Of a stretch of 64,000 bases of DNA, positions 50,014 to 58,749 are shown piece after piece. The translations under genes and the position numbers were made by a program. This DNA comes from RGIG3009 sp045630285 (GTDB lineage: Bacteria; Bacillota; Clostridia; Oscillospirales; Acutalibacteraceae), in assembly GCA_045630285.1 (NCBI GenBank), contig JAZQSX010000016.1, positions 5,632 to 69,631 on the forward strand, written 5' to 3'. Each line of letters opens with the position of its first letter. Position 1 is the stretch's first letter. Under the pieces are notes generated by a model that was not told the DNA's origin, searched no databases, and saw only the letters and a program-made list of their open reading frames with translations.

Positions 50014-51547
50014 GGCGCTTACCTCCCAACAACCAGGGCTTACGCAGGAACTTGAGGCGGGTGACGGACTTCATCATCAACCGCGAACAGGTGACGCCCA
50101 TGATAAAGTTAAAGATGATACCGACGAGCAGCGTGTAACCGAAGGAGTAAACAGCGCCGCTGGTGGAAACGGGGAACATGAACAGGAAGGGCTTGAGCAG
50201 CTTGGCAAAGAAGCTGTCTGCCGGACCGAACACACCCATGAGAACCACGGAAACGATAAGAACGGTGATGTTACCGTCGAAGATAGCGGAGAAGGATTCC
50301 TTACAGCCGTTCTGCACCGCACTGTCGATCGTGCGGCCGGCGCGGATCTGCTCCTTGATACGTTCGGCGGTGATGATGTTGGCGTCAACGCCCATACCGA
50401 TCGAAAGGATGATACCGGCGATACCGGGCAGGGTGAGGGTGAAGCTGTCGATCGCCGCAAAGTAACCGGACACGGCAGCAACGGAACCCGCTACCTGACC
50501 GATCAGCGCAATGATGGCAACGAAACCGGAGAGACGGTAGTAGACGAGCATAAAGATTGCGATGAGAGCAAACGCCACGATACCGGCAAGCACCATCAGC
50601 TGCAGAGCGTTTTCACCCATGGTAGCGGTGACGGTGTTGTAGTTCTTGGCTTCGATGCTGAAGGGGAGAGAACCGGCGTTGATGAGGTTGGCCAGCTCGG
50701 CAGCGTGGCTGTACTCGGCAAACGCACCCGAGATCTGCGCTTCACCGTTGGTGATGTGCGCCTTGACACCGGGGTTGGACAGGCACTGGAACTTCAGATG
50801 ATCCTCGTTCTCGGTCTTGTCGGTTTTATCGGTCGTCTCAGTCTTATCAGTGGTGCTGTTTTCCTTCTCGGCAGCCAGCTCCTCATCGGTCTTGTTGGTG
50901 ACAAGCCAAATGGAGATGGTGTACTTGCCGGAGGAGGAGCCGTTCAGGCTAAACTGCTTTTTGGTAGCGTCAGCAAACTTCTTGGCACCCTCGTCGGTAA
51001 ACTTGAGGTTTACAACGGGCTCCATGGTGGTGGTGCCTTCGCTCCAACCGGCAGCGGCGGATTCCAGCATATCGCCCGAAAGGATCAGCTTGTCCTTCGT
51101 GGGCGGTGTGGTGGGCAGACCGCCGGAGGATTCCTCCTCGTCATAGTAGAAACGAAGCTCGCCCAACTGACCCAGCTCGCTGATGGTCTCCTTGGCATTG
51201 AACTTAGTCTCGCCCGCTGCCCAGGGGAAGCGGATGATGACCTGGTCGTTGTCATAGTCGGCATACGCCTCGTGGTCGGTGATGTTTTTGCCGATCATAC
51301 GCAGGACGATAACTTCCTTCATAGCGTCGATCTGCGCATCGGATGCATCGATAGATTCATCAGCCGGGGCAAAGGTGGCTTCCACGCCGCCGCTGATGTC
51401 GATGCCGGTACGGATGCCGTCGGCTCCGCGGATCACCGTGTCTACTCGGTCGCCGTAGTTCGTTGTTACGCCAAACAGCGCAGTGAACGAAATGACGAGG
51501 ACAAGCGTAGCCACGATGAAGAATACAGGTTTCGGTGTTCGCTTCAT
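50006..51547 (-). CDS. secD: Protein translocase subunit SecD
   Basis: 513 residues. One N-terminal membrane segment, then a large outside domain with TGIDISGGVEATF, LKFTDEGAKKFADATK and CLSNPGVKAHITNGEA, then five membrane segments. The C-terminal SIGMGVDANIITAERIKEQ carries the motif-D4 Asp needed for ion-driven activity. A low-complexity Thr/Asp/Lys insert (STTDKTETTDKTDKTENED, about residues 233-251) interrupts the outside domain. An adjacent gene encodes a truncated paralogue of this domain. Confidence 0.94.
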   Translation of the reverse strand: MKRTPKPVFFIVATLVLVISFTALFGVTTNYGDRVDTVIRGADGIRTGIDISGGVEATFAPADESIDASDAQIDAMKEVIVLRMIGKNITDHEAYADYDNDQVIIRFPWAAGETKFNAKETISELGQLGELRFYYDEEESSGGLPTTPPTKDKLILSGDMLESAAAGWSEGTTTMEPVVNLKFTDEGAKKFADATKKQFSLNGSSSGKYTISIWLVTNKTDEELAAEKENSTTDKTETTDKTDKTENEDHLKFQCLSNPGVKAHITNGEAQISGAFAEYSHAAELANLINAGSLPFSIEAKNYNTVTATMGENALQLMVLAGIVAFALIAIFMLVYYRLSGFVAIIALIGQVAGSVAAVSGYFAAIDSFTLTLPGIAGIILSIGMGVDANIITAERIKEQIRAGRTIDSAVQNGCKESFSAIFDGNITVLIVSVVLMGVFGPADSFFAKLLKPFLFMFPVSTSGAVYSFGYTLLVGIIFNFIMGVTCSRLMMKSVTRLKFLRKPWLLGGKRHD

Positions 51548-51591
51548 CGGTCAATCCTCCAGTGTTCGATAGAAATATCCAGATACAATTC

Positions 51592-51620
51592 ATTATAGTG
51601 GATTTCCCCTAAAAAGTCAA
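51592..51620 (-). promoter_or_regulatory. Sigma-A promoter of secDF
   Basis: On the minus strand TTGACT (51620-51615), a 17-bp spacer and a perfect TATAAT (51597-51592). Confidence 0.8.
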
Positions 51621-51651
51621 TGAAAAGTATATAAAGAAATTAGGTAATATA

Positions 51652-51680
51652 GAAAAACCGCCGCAATTCGTTGCGGCGGT
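51652..51680 (-). terminator. Terminator of the SecD-like ectodomain gene
   Basis: A 10-bp stem (51657-51666 with 51671-51680); on the minus strand it is followed by TTTTCTATAT. Confidence 0.85.
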
Positions 51681-51683
51681 GGA
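51653..51683. repeat. Duplicated 31-nt hairpin, copy 1
   Basis: Identical to 52604-52634. It contains the stem ACCGCCGCAA/TTGCGGCGGT with a TTCG tetraloop (as read on the + strand). It also acts as the terminator of the SecD-like gene (see next entry). Confidence 0.85.
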
Positions 51684-51698
51684 AGTCACGGGGTGATA

Positions 51699-52535
51699 TC
51701 ACGGTTTATACCACGCAATCAGAGAAACATCGATTTCGAACGGGAGCTGCGCCATTTTGATTTTGCGAACCAGATTTTCTGCTTCGCTATAGCTGGTAAA
51801 TGAGCCGGAAAGCATCACTTCACCATTGGTGATGTGCGCCAAAACGGCAGGATTTGACAAACAAACGGTGACGGGCTCCTCGCCGGAAATGCGATAGGAT
51901 TCCCAGATGGAAATGGTGTGCTGATAGGAGGTGTACCCGTTTAACTCGAATTGCTTTTTTGTGGCATCAGCAAATAATGCGGTACCTTCGGCGTTAAATT
52001 TCAGATCGATGGCAGGCTCCGCTCCGGCGTAGGTAGTGGTGATGGACTCCAGCACCGAATCGGTGCAAATCAGCTGATCCGTTGCCGGAAGCTCGGTGGG
52101 AAGATTGGCCTCCGCCTCATCGTAATAGAAGAGAAGGTTGTAGTAATCATAGGAAGCACAGTCTTCTTTTGCCAAGCGCACCAGTTTTTCTGCCACAGGC
52201 AGATCCAATTCATCGTTGTTGGGAATGTTGATTGACACGCCGCCGCTGCCGGTTTCGATGGTGTAGTCCTTGATGTATAAATCGGACAAGTGTTCAACAG
52301 CAAAGGCTCTGATCAATTCAATTTGCTCTGCAGTGAGCGGAGCATCATAGTCGACGGCAGAAAAATGGATGTGGATAGAGTCGCTGAAAGGATGGTCAGT
52401 GTCGGAATCATCCCCACTGGGATTGCGGTCGGAGGGATGATCGCCGCCGATGCCGAGAAGTAGTACGGCAACCAAAATGCCAATCAGCACTGCCATTAAG
52501 GAAAGGCAGATAATCAATGCATTTTTTCGTTTCAT
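51699..52535 (-). CDS. Free-standing SecD ectodomain paralogue
   Basis: 278 residues: one N-terminal membrane segment (about 8-30), a Ser/Asp-rich linker, then a domain that follows the SecD first outside domain. LKFNAEGTALFADATKKQF and CLSNPAVLAHITNGEVMLSG are near copies of the secD segments next door. It stops before the five RND membrane helices, so it cannot be ion-driven. It has its own strong promoter and terminator and no stop or frameshift, so it looks like a functional gene. A substrate-binding or chaperone-like export helper is possible; the role is unknown. Confidence 0.85.
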   Translation of the reverse strand: MKRKNALIICLSLMAVLIGILVAVLLLGIGGDHPSDRNPSGDDSDTDHPFSDSIHIHFSAVDYDAPLTAEQIELIRAFAVEHLSDLYIKDYTIETGSGGVSINIPNNDELDLPVAEKLVRLAKEDCASYDYYNLLFYYDEAEANLPTELPATDQLICTDSVLESITTTYAGAEPAIDLKFNAEGTALFADATKKQFELNGYTSYQHTISIWESYRISGEEPVTVCLSNPAVLAHITNGEVMLSGSFTSYSEAENLVRKIKMAQLPFEIDVSLIAWYKP

Positions 52536-52563
52536 AGTGATTCTCCTAATGTATTATACGTTG

Positions 52564-52592
52564 ATTATAGAAAAATCGAGCAAAAATGTCAA
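52564..52592 (-). promoter_or_regulatory. Perfect-consensus sigma-A promoter of the SecD-like gene
   Basis: On the minus strand TTGACA (52592-52587), a 17-bp spacer and TATAAT (52569-52564): both hexamers are exact consensus. Confidence 0.88.
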
Positions 52593-52601
52593 CATTCGCA
52601 A

Positions 52602-52631
52602 CAAAAAACCGCCGCAATTCGTTGCGGCGGT
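52602..52631 (-). terminator. Terminator of the aminotransferase gene
   Basis: Stem 52608-52617 with 52622-52631; on the minus strand it is followed by TTTTTTGT. Confidence 0.87.
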
Positions 52632-52634
52632 GGA
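52604..52634. repeat. Duplicated 31-nt hairpin, copy 2
   Basis: Identical to 51653-51683. The two copies bracket the SecD-like gene together with its promoter. Confidence 0.85.
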
Positions 52635-52647
52635 TGTGTAAGGGGAA

Positions 52648-53922
52648 TTATGCCAGCAGTTTGTTCAGTGCGGCGATCTCGGCGCAGATGCAGAACAGAT
52701 CCATGGCGGTCTGCAACTCGGTAACCGAGGGGTACGACGGAGCGATACGCAGGGTAGCGTCCTTGGGATCCTTGCCATAGGGATAGGTCGCACCGGCGGC
52801 GGTGAGCACTACACCGGCTTCCTTCAGCAGACGCACGGTTTCGGCGGCGGTGCCTTCCAACAGCTCAACACTGACAAAATAGCCTCCATTCGGCTTGTGC
52901 CAACGGGCGATGCCTTTGCCGCTGAGGCGGGCTTCCAGCGTGTCGGTTACGACGTTAAACTTCGGACGCAGCACGGCGGCGTGGCGCTTCATATGCTCAC
53001 GGATACCGTCCAGATTTTTGAAATAGCGGGTGTGGCGAAGCATATTGATCTTATCGTGACCGATCGTCTGGATCGTCATACGGGCTTTGATGTCTGCAAT
53101 GTTGGCGGGGCTGGCGGCAAGAGCGGCCACGCCGGCGCCGGGAAAGCTGATCTTCGAGGTGGAGGTAAACTGGATGACAATATCTTCGTTGCCGACCGAC
53201 GCCGCTTCGGTGTACAGATTCAGCAGCGTGTCGGGCGTATCGTTCAGGTGGTGGACGCAGTAGGCGTTATCCCACATAATGCGGAAATCCGCAGCAGCGG
53301 GACGCAAACGGGCGAAACGGCGCACTGTTTCATCGGCGTAGGTGATGCCGTCGGGATTGGAGTACATCGGGACACACCAAATACCCTTGACAGCAGGATC
53401 CTGTACCAAGCGCTCGACCTCGTCCATATCGGGGCCGGTCTCACACATAGCGACGGGGATCATTTCGATACCGTAGCGCTCCGTAACGGCAAAATGACGG
53501 TCATAACCGGGGACGGGGCAGAGGAACTTGACCTTGCCCTGTTTGATCCACGGCTCGTTGCCGCAGACGCCGGAGACCATTGCCTGGGTGATGTAGTCGA
53601 ACATCATGTTGAGGCTGGAGTTGCCGCCGACAACCACCAGCTCGGCGGGAACGCCGAGGATCTCGCCGAACAGGGCCTTCGCTTCGGCAAGGCCGTCTAC
53701 CAAGCCGTAGTTGCGGGTGTCGACGCTCTGCTCGGAAAGATAGCCCTCCCGCATGTTGACGCAGTTGAGCACCTCCATAGAAATGTCGAGCTGCTCAGGG
53801 CCGGGCTTGCCGCGGGACATATCCAGCGCAAGGCCCTGCGCTTTATAATCGGCGTAGAGCGCCTTACATTCCGCCAGCCGTGCGGCGGCCTGTTCTTTTG
53901 TCATAGACGGGATCAAAGACAC
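52648..53922 (-). CDS. Aspartate-type PLP aminotransferase (PF12897-like)
   Basis: 424 residues from GTG at 53922, which lies 9 bases after GAGAGGAG on the minus strand; a further ATG six codons on is possible. LDMSRGKPGPEQLDIS near the N-terminus is the signature of this group. The PLP site includes VVGGNSSLNMMFDY, MWDNAYCVHHL (Asp) and the lysine in STSKISFPGAG. Members are annotated as aspartate or alanine-type aminotransferases of class I. Its exact amino donor is unknown. Single-gene unit. Confidence 0.88.
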   Translation of the reverse strand: MSLIPSMTKEQAAARLAECKALYADYKAQGLALDMSRGKPGPEQLDISMEVLNCVNMREGYLSEQSVDTRNYGLVDGLAEAKALFGEILGVPAELVVVGGNSSLNMMFDYITQAMVSGVCGNEPWIKQGKVKFLCPVPGYDRHFAVTERYGIEMIPVAMCETGPDMDEVERLVQDPAVKGIWCVPMYSNPDGITYADETVRRFARLRPAAADFRIMWDNAYCVHHLNDTPDTLLNLYTEAASVGNEDIVIQFTSTSKISFPGAGVAALAASPANIADIKARMTIQTIGHDKINMLRHTRYFKNLDGIREHMKRHAAVLRPKFNVVTDTLEARLSGKGIARWHKPNGGYFVSVELLEGTAAETVRLLKEAGVVLTAAGATYPYGKDPKDATLRIAPSYPSVTELQTAMDLFCICAEIAALNKLLA

Positions 53923-53953
53923 GGATAACGACTCCTCTCGTAAATACTCGTCT

Positions 53954-53982
53954 ATTGTAATATATGTTCTTCGTTTTTGCAA
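53954..53982 (-). promoter_or_regulatory. Sigma-A promoter of the aminotransferase gene
   Basis: On the minus strand TTGCAA (53982-53977), a 17-bp spacer and TACAAT (53959-53954). Confidence 0.7.
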
Positions 53983-54032
53983 GTTAATTTTTTAATTCTT
54001 GCAAAAAATATTCACTTTTTGGCTGTTTTTCC

Positions 54033-54066
54033 AAAAAAATCCCCCATCCGATAACGGACGGGGGAT
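54033..54066 (-). terminator. Intrinsic terminator of asnS
   Basis: A stem with one mismatch (54039-54050 with 54055-54066) around ATAA; on the minus strand it is followed by seven T. Confidence 0.85.
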
Positions 54067-54081
54067 GAAAAAACGCAAAAA

Positions 54082-55476
54082 TCAGAATTCAGCCGAGCCG
54101 GTGGTGCGGGGGAAGGGCAGGACGTCACGGATATTGGCCATACCGGTGACGTACAGAATGAGACGCTCGAAGCCGAGACCGAAGCCGGCGTGCTTGGCAC
54201 CGCCGTAGCGACGCAGATCGAGGTACCACCAGTAGTCCTTCTCGTCCAGGCCGAGTTCTTCCATACGCTGCTCAAGCAGGTCGAGACGCTCCTCACGCTG
54301 GCTGCCGCCGATGATCTCGCCGACGCCCGGTACCAAGAGGTCCATGGCCGCAACGGTTTTGCCGTCGTCGTTCAGGCGCATATAGAAGGCTTTGATCTCC
54401 TTCGGATAGTCGGTGACGAACACCGGTTGCTTGTATACCTGCTCGGTGAGGTAACGCTCGTGCTCGGTCTGCAGATCACAGCCCCAGAACACGGGATACT
54501 CAAACTGATCCTTGTGATGCTCGAGGATCTCGATCGCCTCGGTGTAGGTAACGTGAGCAAAATCGGAATGAACCAACGCATTCAAACGCTCCAACAGCGT
54601 TTTGTCATAGAAGTCGTTGAAGAACTTCATCTCATCGGGGCAATGCTCGAGGAGGTAGGCGATGACGTAGGTGATCATATCCTGAGCGAGTTCCATATCG
54701 TCCTGCAGATCGGCAAAAGCGATCTCCGGCTCGATCATCCAGAACTCTGCCGCGTGACGGGCGGTAAAGGAACGCTCGGCGCGGAAGGTGGGACCGAAGG
54801 TGTAGATCTTGCCGAAGGCCATCGCCATACATTCGCCTGCCAGCTGACCCGACACGGTAAGCGAGGTGTGCTTACCGAAGAAGTCCTCAGAATAATCCAC
54901 AGCACCGTCCTCGGTGCGGGGCACGTTGTCAAGGTCAAAGGCGGTGACGTGGAACATCTCGCCGGCGCCTTCGCAGTCGCTCGAGGTGATCAGGGGCGTG
55001 TGGGCGTACACGAAGCCACGCTCCTGGAAGAAACGGTGGATCGCATAGGCGGCAACCGAGCGCACGCGGAACACCGCACTGAAGGTGTTGGTGCGGGGAC
55101 GCAGGTGCGCAATGGTGCGCAGGAACTCCAGCGAATGACGTTTTTTCTGCAGCGGATAATCCGCCGTCGAGGCGCCCTCGATCTCGACCGAAGCAGCGTG
55201 CAGCTCGCAGGGCTGCTTGGCCTCGGGGGTGAGGACGAGCTCGCCCTTGACCACCAACGCCGCACCGACGTTCTGGTGACAGACCTCATCAAAGTTTTGG
55301 AGCTTTGCCTGTTCGACGATGATCTGCAGATTGCGCTGGCAGCTGCCGTCGTTCAGTTCAATAAACGCAAGATTTTTGGACTGACGCAGGGTGCGGACCC
55401 AGCCGCACACCGTCAGTTCGCCGCCGACAAGCTGTGCGGCATCTGCGTAGACAGAAGCAATTTCATTTCGTTTCAT
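54082..55476 (-). CDS. asnS: Asparagine--tRNA ligase
   Basis: 464 residues, the normal length. An N-terminal OB-fold anticodon domain (VCGWVRTLRQSKNLAFIELNDG) is followed by the class II core: FFGKHTSLTVSGQL (motif 2 region follows with TFRAERSFTARHAAEFWMIEPE) and GFGLGFERLILYVTGM (motif 3, ending FPRTTGSAEF). It charges tRNA-Asn in the cytosol. AAGGAACTG precedes the ATG. Single-gene unit with own promoter and terminator. Confidence 0.96.
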   Translation of the reverse strand: MKRNEIASVYADAAQLVGGELTVCGWVRTLRQSKNLAFIELNDGSCQRNLQIIVEQAKLQNFDEVCHQNVGAALVVKGELVLTPEAKQPCELHAASVEIEGASTADYPLQKKRHSLEFLRTIAHLRPRTNTFSAVFRVRSVAAYAIHRFFQERGFVYAHTPLITSSDCEGAGEMFHVTAFDLDNVPRTEDGAVDYSEDFFGKHTSLTVSGQLAGECMAMAFGKIYTFGPTFRAERSFTARHAAEFWMIEPEIAFADLQDDMELAQDMITYVIAYLLEHCPDEMKFFNDFYDKTLLERLNALVHSDFAHVTYTEAIEILEHHKDQFEYPVFWGCDLQTEHERYLTEQVYKQPVFVTDYPKEIKAFYMRLNDDGKTVAAMDLLVPGVGEIIGGSQREERLDLLEQRMEELGLDEKDYWWYLDLRRYGGAKHAGFGLGFERLILYVTGMANIRDVLPFPRTTGSAEF

Positions 55477-55513
55477 CGTTTATCAGTTCCTTCCGTAAAA
55501 CCATACAAAGGAT

Positions 55514-55543
55514 ATTATATACTATTCCGACACCAAAAAGCAA
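55514..55543 (-). promoter_or_regulatory. Sigma-A promoter of asnS
   Basis: On the minus strand TTGCTT (55543-55538), an 18-bp spacer and TATAAT (55519-55514). The leader is short, with no room for a T-box. Confidence 0.75.
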
Positions 55544-55601
55544 GAGGAACACGGCAAAAAGATACAGTTTTAGCAACTATTTTCAGAAATGGAAAAACCG
55601 C

Positions 55602-55630
55602 TTGAAAAGGGCGGTGGATTGTGCTAGGAT
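55602..55630 (+). promoter_or_regulatory. Sigma-A-type promoter of the GH1 gene
   Basis: TTGAAA (55602-55607), a 17-bp spacer and TAGGAT (55625-55630), about 18 bases before the ATG, giving a very short leader. Confidence 0.55.
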
Positions 55631-55648
55631 AAGGCCGAGGTGATTAGG

Positions 55649-56962
55649 ATGTACGATGTATTTGCCTTGCCGGATATTACGTTTCCTAAAGGCTTTTTGT
55701 GGGGTAGCGGCTATGCCGGTCACCAGGTCGAGGGGAACAATCCGAACAACCAAAAGGCGGCGATCGAGGAGCTGCAATATGAAGAAAAATCGGGATTAGC
55801 CTGCAACAGCTGGGAACTGTATGAGACGGATATTGCCTTGATGCAGGAGCTGGAGCAGCAGGCGTTCCGCACCTCAGTGGAATGGTGCCGTATTGAGCCG
55901 GAGCCGGGCGTGTTTGATAAGGAAGCGACCGAGCATTACATTCGGTTTTATGCGATGCTGAAGGAGCGTGGTATCAAGACCTTTTGCACGCTGGTGCACT
56001 TCACGCATCCGCTGTGGTTTGAGAAGCTCGGTCACTTCATGAAGATGGAAAACTGGAAATACTTTGAGGAGTATTTGCATTACATCGTGCCGAAGCTGGC
56101 GCCGTATGTGGATTTCTGGAACGTGATCAACGAGTTTAACCTCGGTAACTGGGCGGAGCGTATTCCGTACAAGCTCAATTCGGTGCGGTATCACGCCCGT
56201 GCCTATCACCTGATCAAGCAGTATTCCAATGCGCCGATCAGTTCGAACCACGCATTGGTGCATTATATGCCGTACCGTCCGTTTGATCGGCTGGATCAGG
56301 TGGCAACGCAGTACCAGGATATCATTGACCACGAGTTTTTCTTTCACGCCATTCGCACGGGTGAGATCGTGTATCCGCAGCGGGACGGCGTGTACGATCC
56401 CGATGTTAAGGATTCGGTTGACTATTGGGCGATCAACAGTTATACCCGTTCGCTCATTGATTCCCGCACGGCGGCTATGGAGCGAAAGACGTACGATCAC
56501 AAGCGCTTGACGATGGTGGATAAGGATTTCTACCTCGAGGAGCTGTTCCCCGAGTGTATGATCGCCAATCTCAGCCGCCTGCACGATAAGCCGATCTATA
56601 TCACCGAAAACGGCTTGTCCACGTTGGACGATCGCTTCCGTGTGGTGTATCTCATCACGTATTTGCACGCGATCCACGAAGCGATCCGTCAGGGTGCCGA
56701 CGTGCGTGGCTATTTATATTGGTCGCTCCTCGACAACTACGAATGGGCAAGCTTCAAGCCGCGGTTTGGTCTGTGCCACGTGGATTTTGAGACCTTTGAG
56801 CGCACCGTGAAGCCGAGTGGGTATTTCTACCGTGATATTCTGCGACAAAACGGCATTACTAACGAAATGATCCGCCGCTATCTCACTGAGCTGCCGACGC
56901 TGGATCATCGCAATCCCGCTCCGCCTCCGCATTTTATTGTGCCGGGGCATTTGGAAAAATAA
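55649..56962 (+). CDS. Glycoside hydrolase family 1 (beta-glucosidase-like)
   Basis: 437 residues from the ATG at 55649. GH1 landmarks are FLWGSGYAGHQVEG, EWCRIEPEPG, the acid/base Glu in NVINEFNLG (family NEP, here NEF) and the nucleophile Glu in IYITENGLS. YWSLLDNYEWASFKPRFGL is also typical. No signal peptide is present, so imported oligosaccharides or glycosides are the likely substrates. Whether it prefers phosphorylated substrates is unclear, and no PTS gene is adjacent. Confidence 0.9.
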   Translation: MYDVFALPDITFPKGFLWGSGYAGHQVEGNNPNNQKAAIEELQYEEKSGLACNSWELYETDIALMQELEQQAFRTSVEWCRIEPEPGVFDKEATEHYIRFYAMLKERGIKTFCTLVHFTHPLWFEKLGHFMKMENWKYFEEYLHYIVPKLAPYVDFWNVINEFNLGNWAERIPYKLNSVRYHARAYHLIKQYSNAPISSNHALVHYMPYRPFDRLDQVATQYQDIIDHEFFFHAIRTGEIVYPQRDGVYDPDVKDSVDYWAINSYTRSLIDSRTAAMERKTYDHKRLTMVDKDFYLEELFPECMIANLSRLHDKPIYITENGLSTLDDRFRVVYLITYLHAIHEAIRQGADVRGYLYWSLLDNYEWASFKPRFGLCHVDFETFERTVKPSGYFYRDILRQNGITNEMIRRYLTELPTLDHRNPAPPPHFIVPGHLEK

Positions 56963-56980
56963 CGAGATACGAACATACAA

Positions 56981-57015
56981 AAACAGCCGCCGTACGGGGT
57001 ACGGGCGGCTGTTTT
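56981..57015. terminator. Intrinsic terminator, bidirectional
   Basis: AAACAGCCGCC pairs with GGCGGCTGTTT in a long stem between the convergent GH1 and zinc-ribbon genes; T-runs on both sides. Confidence 0.87.
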
Positions 57016-57024
57016 ATTTTACAA

Positions 57025-58749
57025 TTATTTTTCGACGAACTTGTCGACCTTGAAGGCGCCGTTTTCCTTGACGATGACATAATAGCCGTAGCTTTTGCTG
57101 TCCCATTCGATCATGGAATGCCCGGGGTCATCCGGGCCGGCACTGACGTGATAGGTGTTGTCGTCAATCTTCTGGATCGAGAGGGAGGCTCGATTGGAGC
57201 CGTACCAGCCGCTGCCCCAGTTATAGTCGAAATACAGCGTGCCGTTCCGCTCGATGAAACAGCCGTGGTAGATGCCGCCATTTTCCGAGGGCCTTGTTTT
57301 CAGGAAGCCGCAGGACTGGATATACTTTTCGGTAAAGCGTTCGGACAGTGCGGCGTGCAGCTGATCCACTGTATCGATGCCCTCGACCGACGGGTAGGAA
57401 AGCTGCATAGAGCCGTCAATGGTGACTTTCCAGGTATCCTTTGTCTCATCGATCAATTTATAATCGAAGTAACCGAGCAGCCAGGCGTTGGCGGATTCTG
57501 CACGGTCCAGCAGATCAAAAGCGGTATCGGGATCCAGCTCGCCCTCTGCATACTCCAGCTCCACCTCAGCCAGCACGTAGGCGTTGTTGACCATTTTGAA
57601 GGTCGCTACGTAGCGATCCTTCGTCTTGCGGGTAGAGGCGAGGGGAAGCGTGTAGCTGCCGTCCTTTTGCTTGGTCAGCGTGCCGCTCGGCGTGAACGTA
57701 GGCGTATTCTTGGAAACGTCAGCCAGATAGTAGCTGTTGTCGTTGTCGGATTGTATGCAGAACTCCGGATATTGCCCGTAGATTGCACACAGCTCCTCGG
57801 AGAAATAAGGGTTGATATGGCTGGTGCAGCTCTGGTAGAAACGGCAGTTGTTGTATTCTGCGCCGTTAAGGTGGTAATAGGAGCGCACCTGCTGCTTTTC
57901 CGAGGCGGAAAGCTCACGCACGTTGTCGCATTCCAGCGAGGTGCGAATGTACCAGTTGAACTTTTCAATCAAATACCGTGCGTTTTCCTCCGTCATACTG
58001 CGGATGAGACGGTGAGGCTCATTGCTGATCTCCGGCTTGACGTCCACCGTCGGCGGGGTGGTGACACCGTCGGCGGAGACGTATGCTTTGCCGTTGTCGG
58101 CACGGTAGAGGTAGCTTAGGCTGTTCGTGTTGGTGAGTTCAATGGTGGAGCCTACGGGATTTTGAAAGATCCAGATCTTGAATGAGCCGGCAGTGGTGTC
58201 GAAGGTATACCAATAGCCGTTTTCATCAGCGTCGTATTTCCAGACGAGTTCTCGGGCGTCGAAGAAGTCGTAGAGAGTCATCGCCTGACCGTTTTGCACG
58301 TAATAGCCCGACAGCGTTTCGCCGGTAGCAAGTTTGGTGCAGGTATAGGTGTCATAGGCGAAGGTGAGAGCATAGATCTCGCCGTCCACGGGATTGTGGT
58401 AGATCCATTGCTCCTCTTTGTTCACACTTACGGGGCGGGCGCTGCCGTCGTCCTCCAGCGCAGGCAACACAAACAGGACAACGGCGGCGGCGAGGATCAG
58501 CGCACCCCATACGCCAACGAGGACCCAGCGAAGCCATGTCTTTTTCTTCTTCGGTTTGGCCTGAGTAGGCGCTTCCGTCGGCATCGGAGCGGATGCGGCG
58601 GGGACGGTGGGTACAGCCGGTGCTTCCTGTACCACGGGTACCGCCGGCTCAACGGGCGCAGCGGATGCGGCGGGCTGTACCGGTGTGCCGCATTCCGGAC
58701 AGAATAAGTCGTTGCTGTTCAGTTCGGTTTGACAGTTCGGACAGACCAT
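57025..58749 (-). CDS. Zinc-ribbon membrane protein with large outside domain
   Basis: 574 residues. An N-terminal zinc ribbon (CPNC at 3-6, CPEC at 17-20) is followed by an Ala/Pro/Val-rich linker, a basic stretch (KPKKKK) and one membrane segment (about residues 74-97). About 470 outside residues follow, beta-rich with many aromatic residues. A mid region LECDNVRELSASEKQQVRSYYHLNGAEYNN looks like a YARHG-type segment, and the end resembles IseA-type folds only weakly. The start ATG overlaps the stop of the upstream gene (TAATG), so translation is coupled. Function unknown; possibly senses or maintains the envelope. Confidence 0.75.
   Translation of the reverse strand: MVCPNCQTELNSNDLFCPECGTPVQPAASAAPVEPAVPVVQEAPAVPTVPAASAPMPTEAPTQAKPKKKKTWLRWVLVGVWGALILAAAVVLFVLPALEDDGSARPVSVNKEEQWIYHNPVDGEIYALTFAYDTYTCTKLATGETLSGYYVQNGQAMTLYDFFDARELVWKYDADENGYWYTFDTTAGSFKIWIFQNPVGSTIELTNTNSLSYLYRADNGKAYVSADGVTTPPTVDVKPEISNEPHRLIRSMTEENARYLIEKFNWYIRTSLECDNVRELSASEKQQVRSYYHLNGAEYNNCRFYQSCTSHINPYFSEELCAIYGQYPEFCIQSDNDNSYYLADVSKNTPTFTPSGTLTKQKDGSYTLPLASTRKTKDRYVATFKMVNNAYVLAEVELEYAEGELDPDTAFDLLDRAESANAWLLGYFDYKLIDETKDTWKVTIDGSMQLSYPSVEGIDTVDQLHAALSERFTEKYIQSCGFLKTRPSENGGIYHGCFIERNGTLYFDYNWGSGWYGSNRASLSIQKIDDNTYHVSAGPDDPGHSMIEWDSKSYGYYVIVKENGAFKVDKFVEK

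Noticed and set aside
49982..51598. A 538-codon open frame antisense to secD
   Set aside because: Low-complexity Gly/Asp/Glu-rich product with no family features; fully explained by the codon pattern of secD.
51699..52535. SecD-like gene as a decaying pseudogene
   Set aside because: The frame is intact, it has an exact-consensus promoter, ribosome binding site and terminator, and ends cleanly after the domain.
54190..55605. A 471-codon open frame antisense to asnS
   Set aside because: Overlaps a textbook aminoacyl-tRNA synthetase gene and has no supporting ribosome binding site or motif.
55477..55648. T-box riboswitch ahead of asnS
   Set aside because: The promoter lies about 30 bases before the start codon, leaving no space for a T-box leader, and no T-box sequence was seen.
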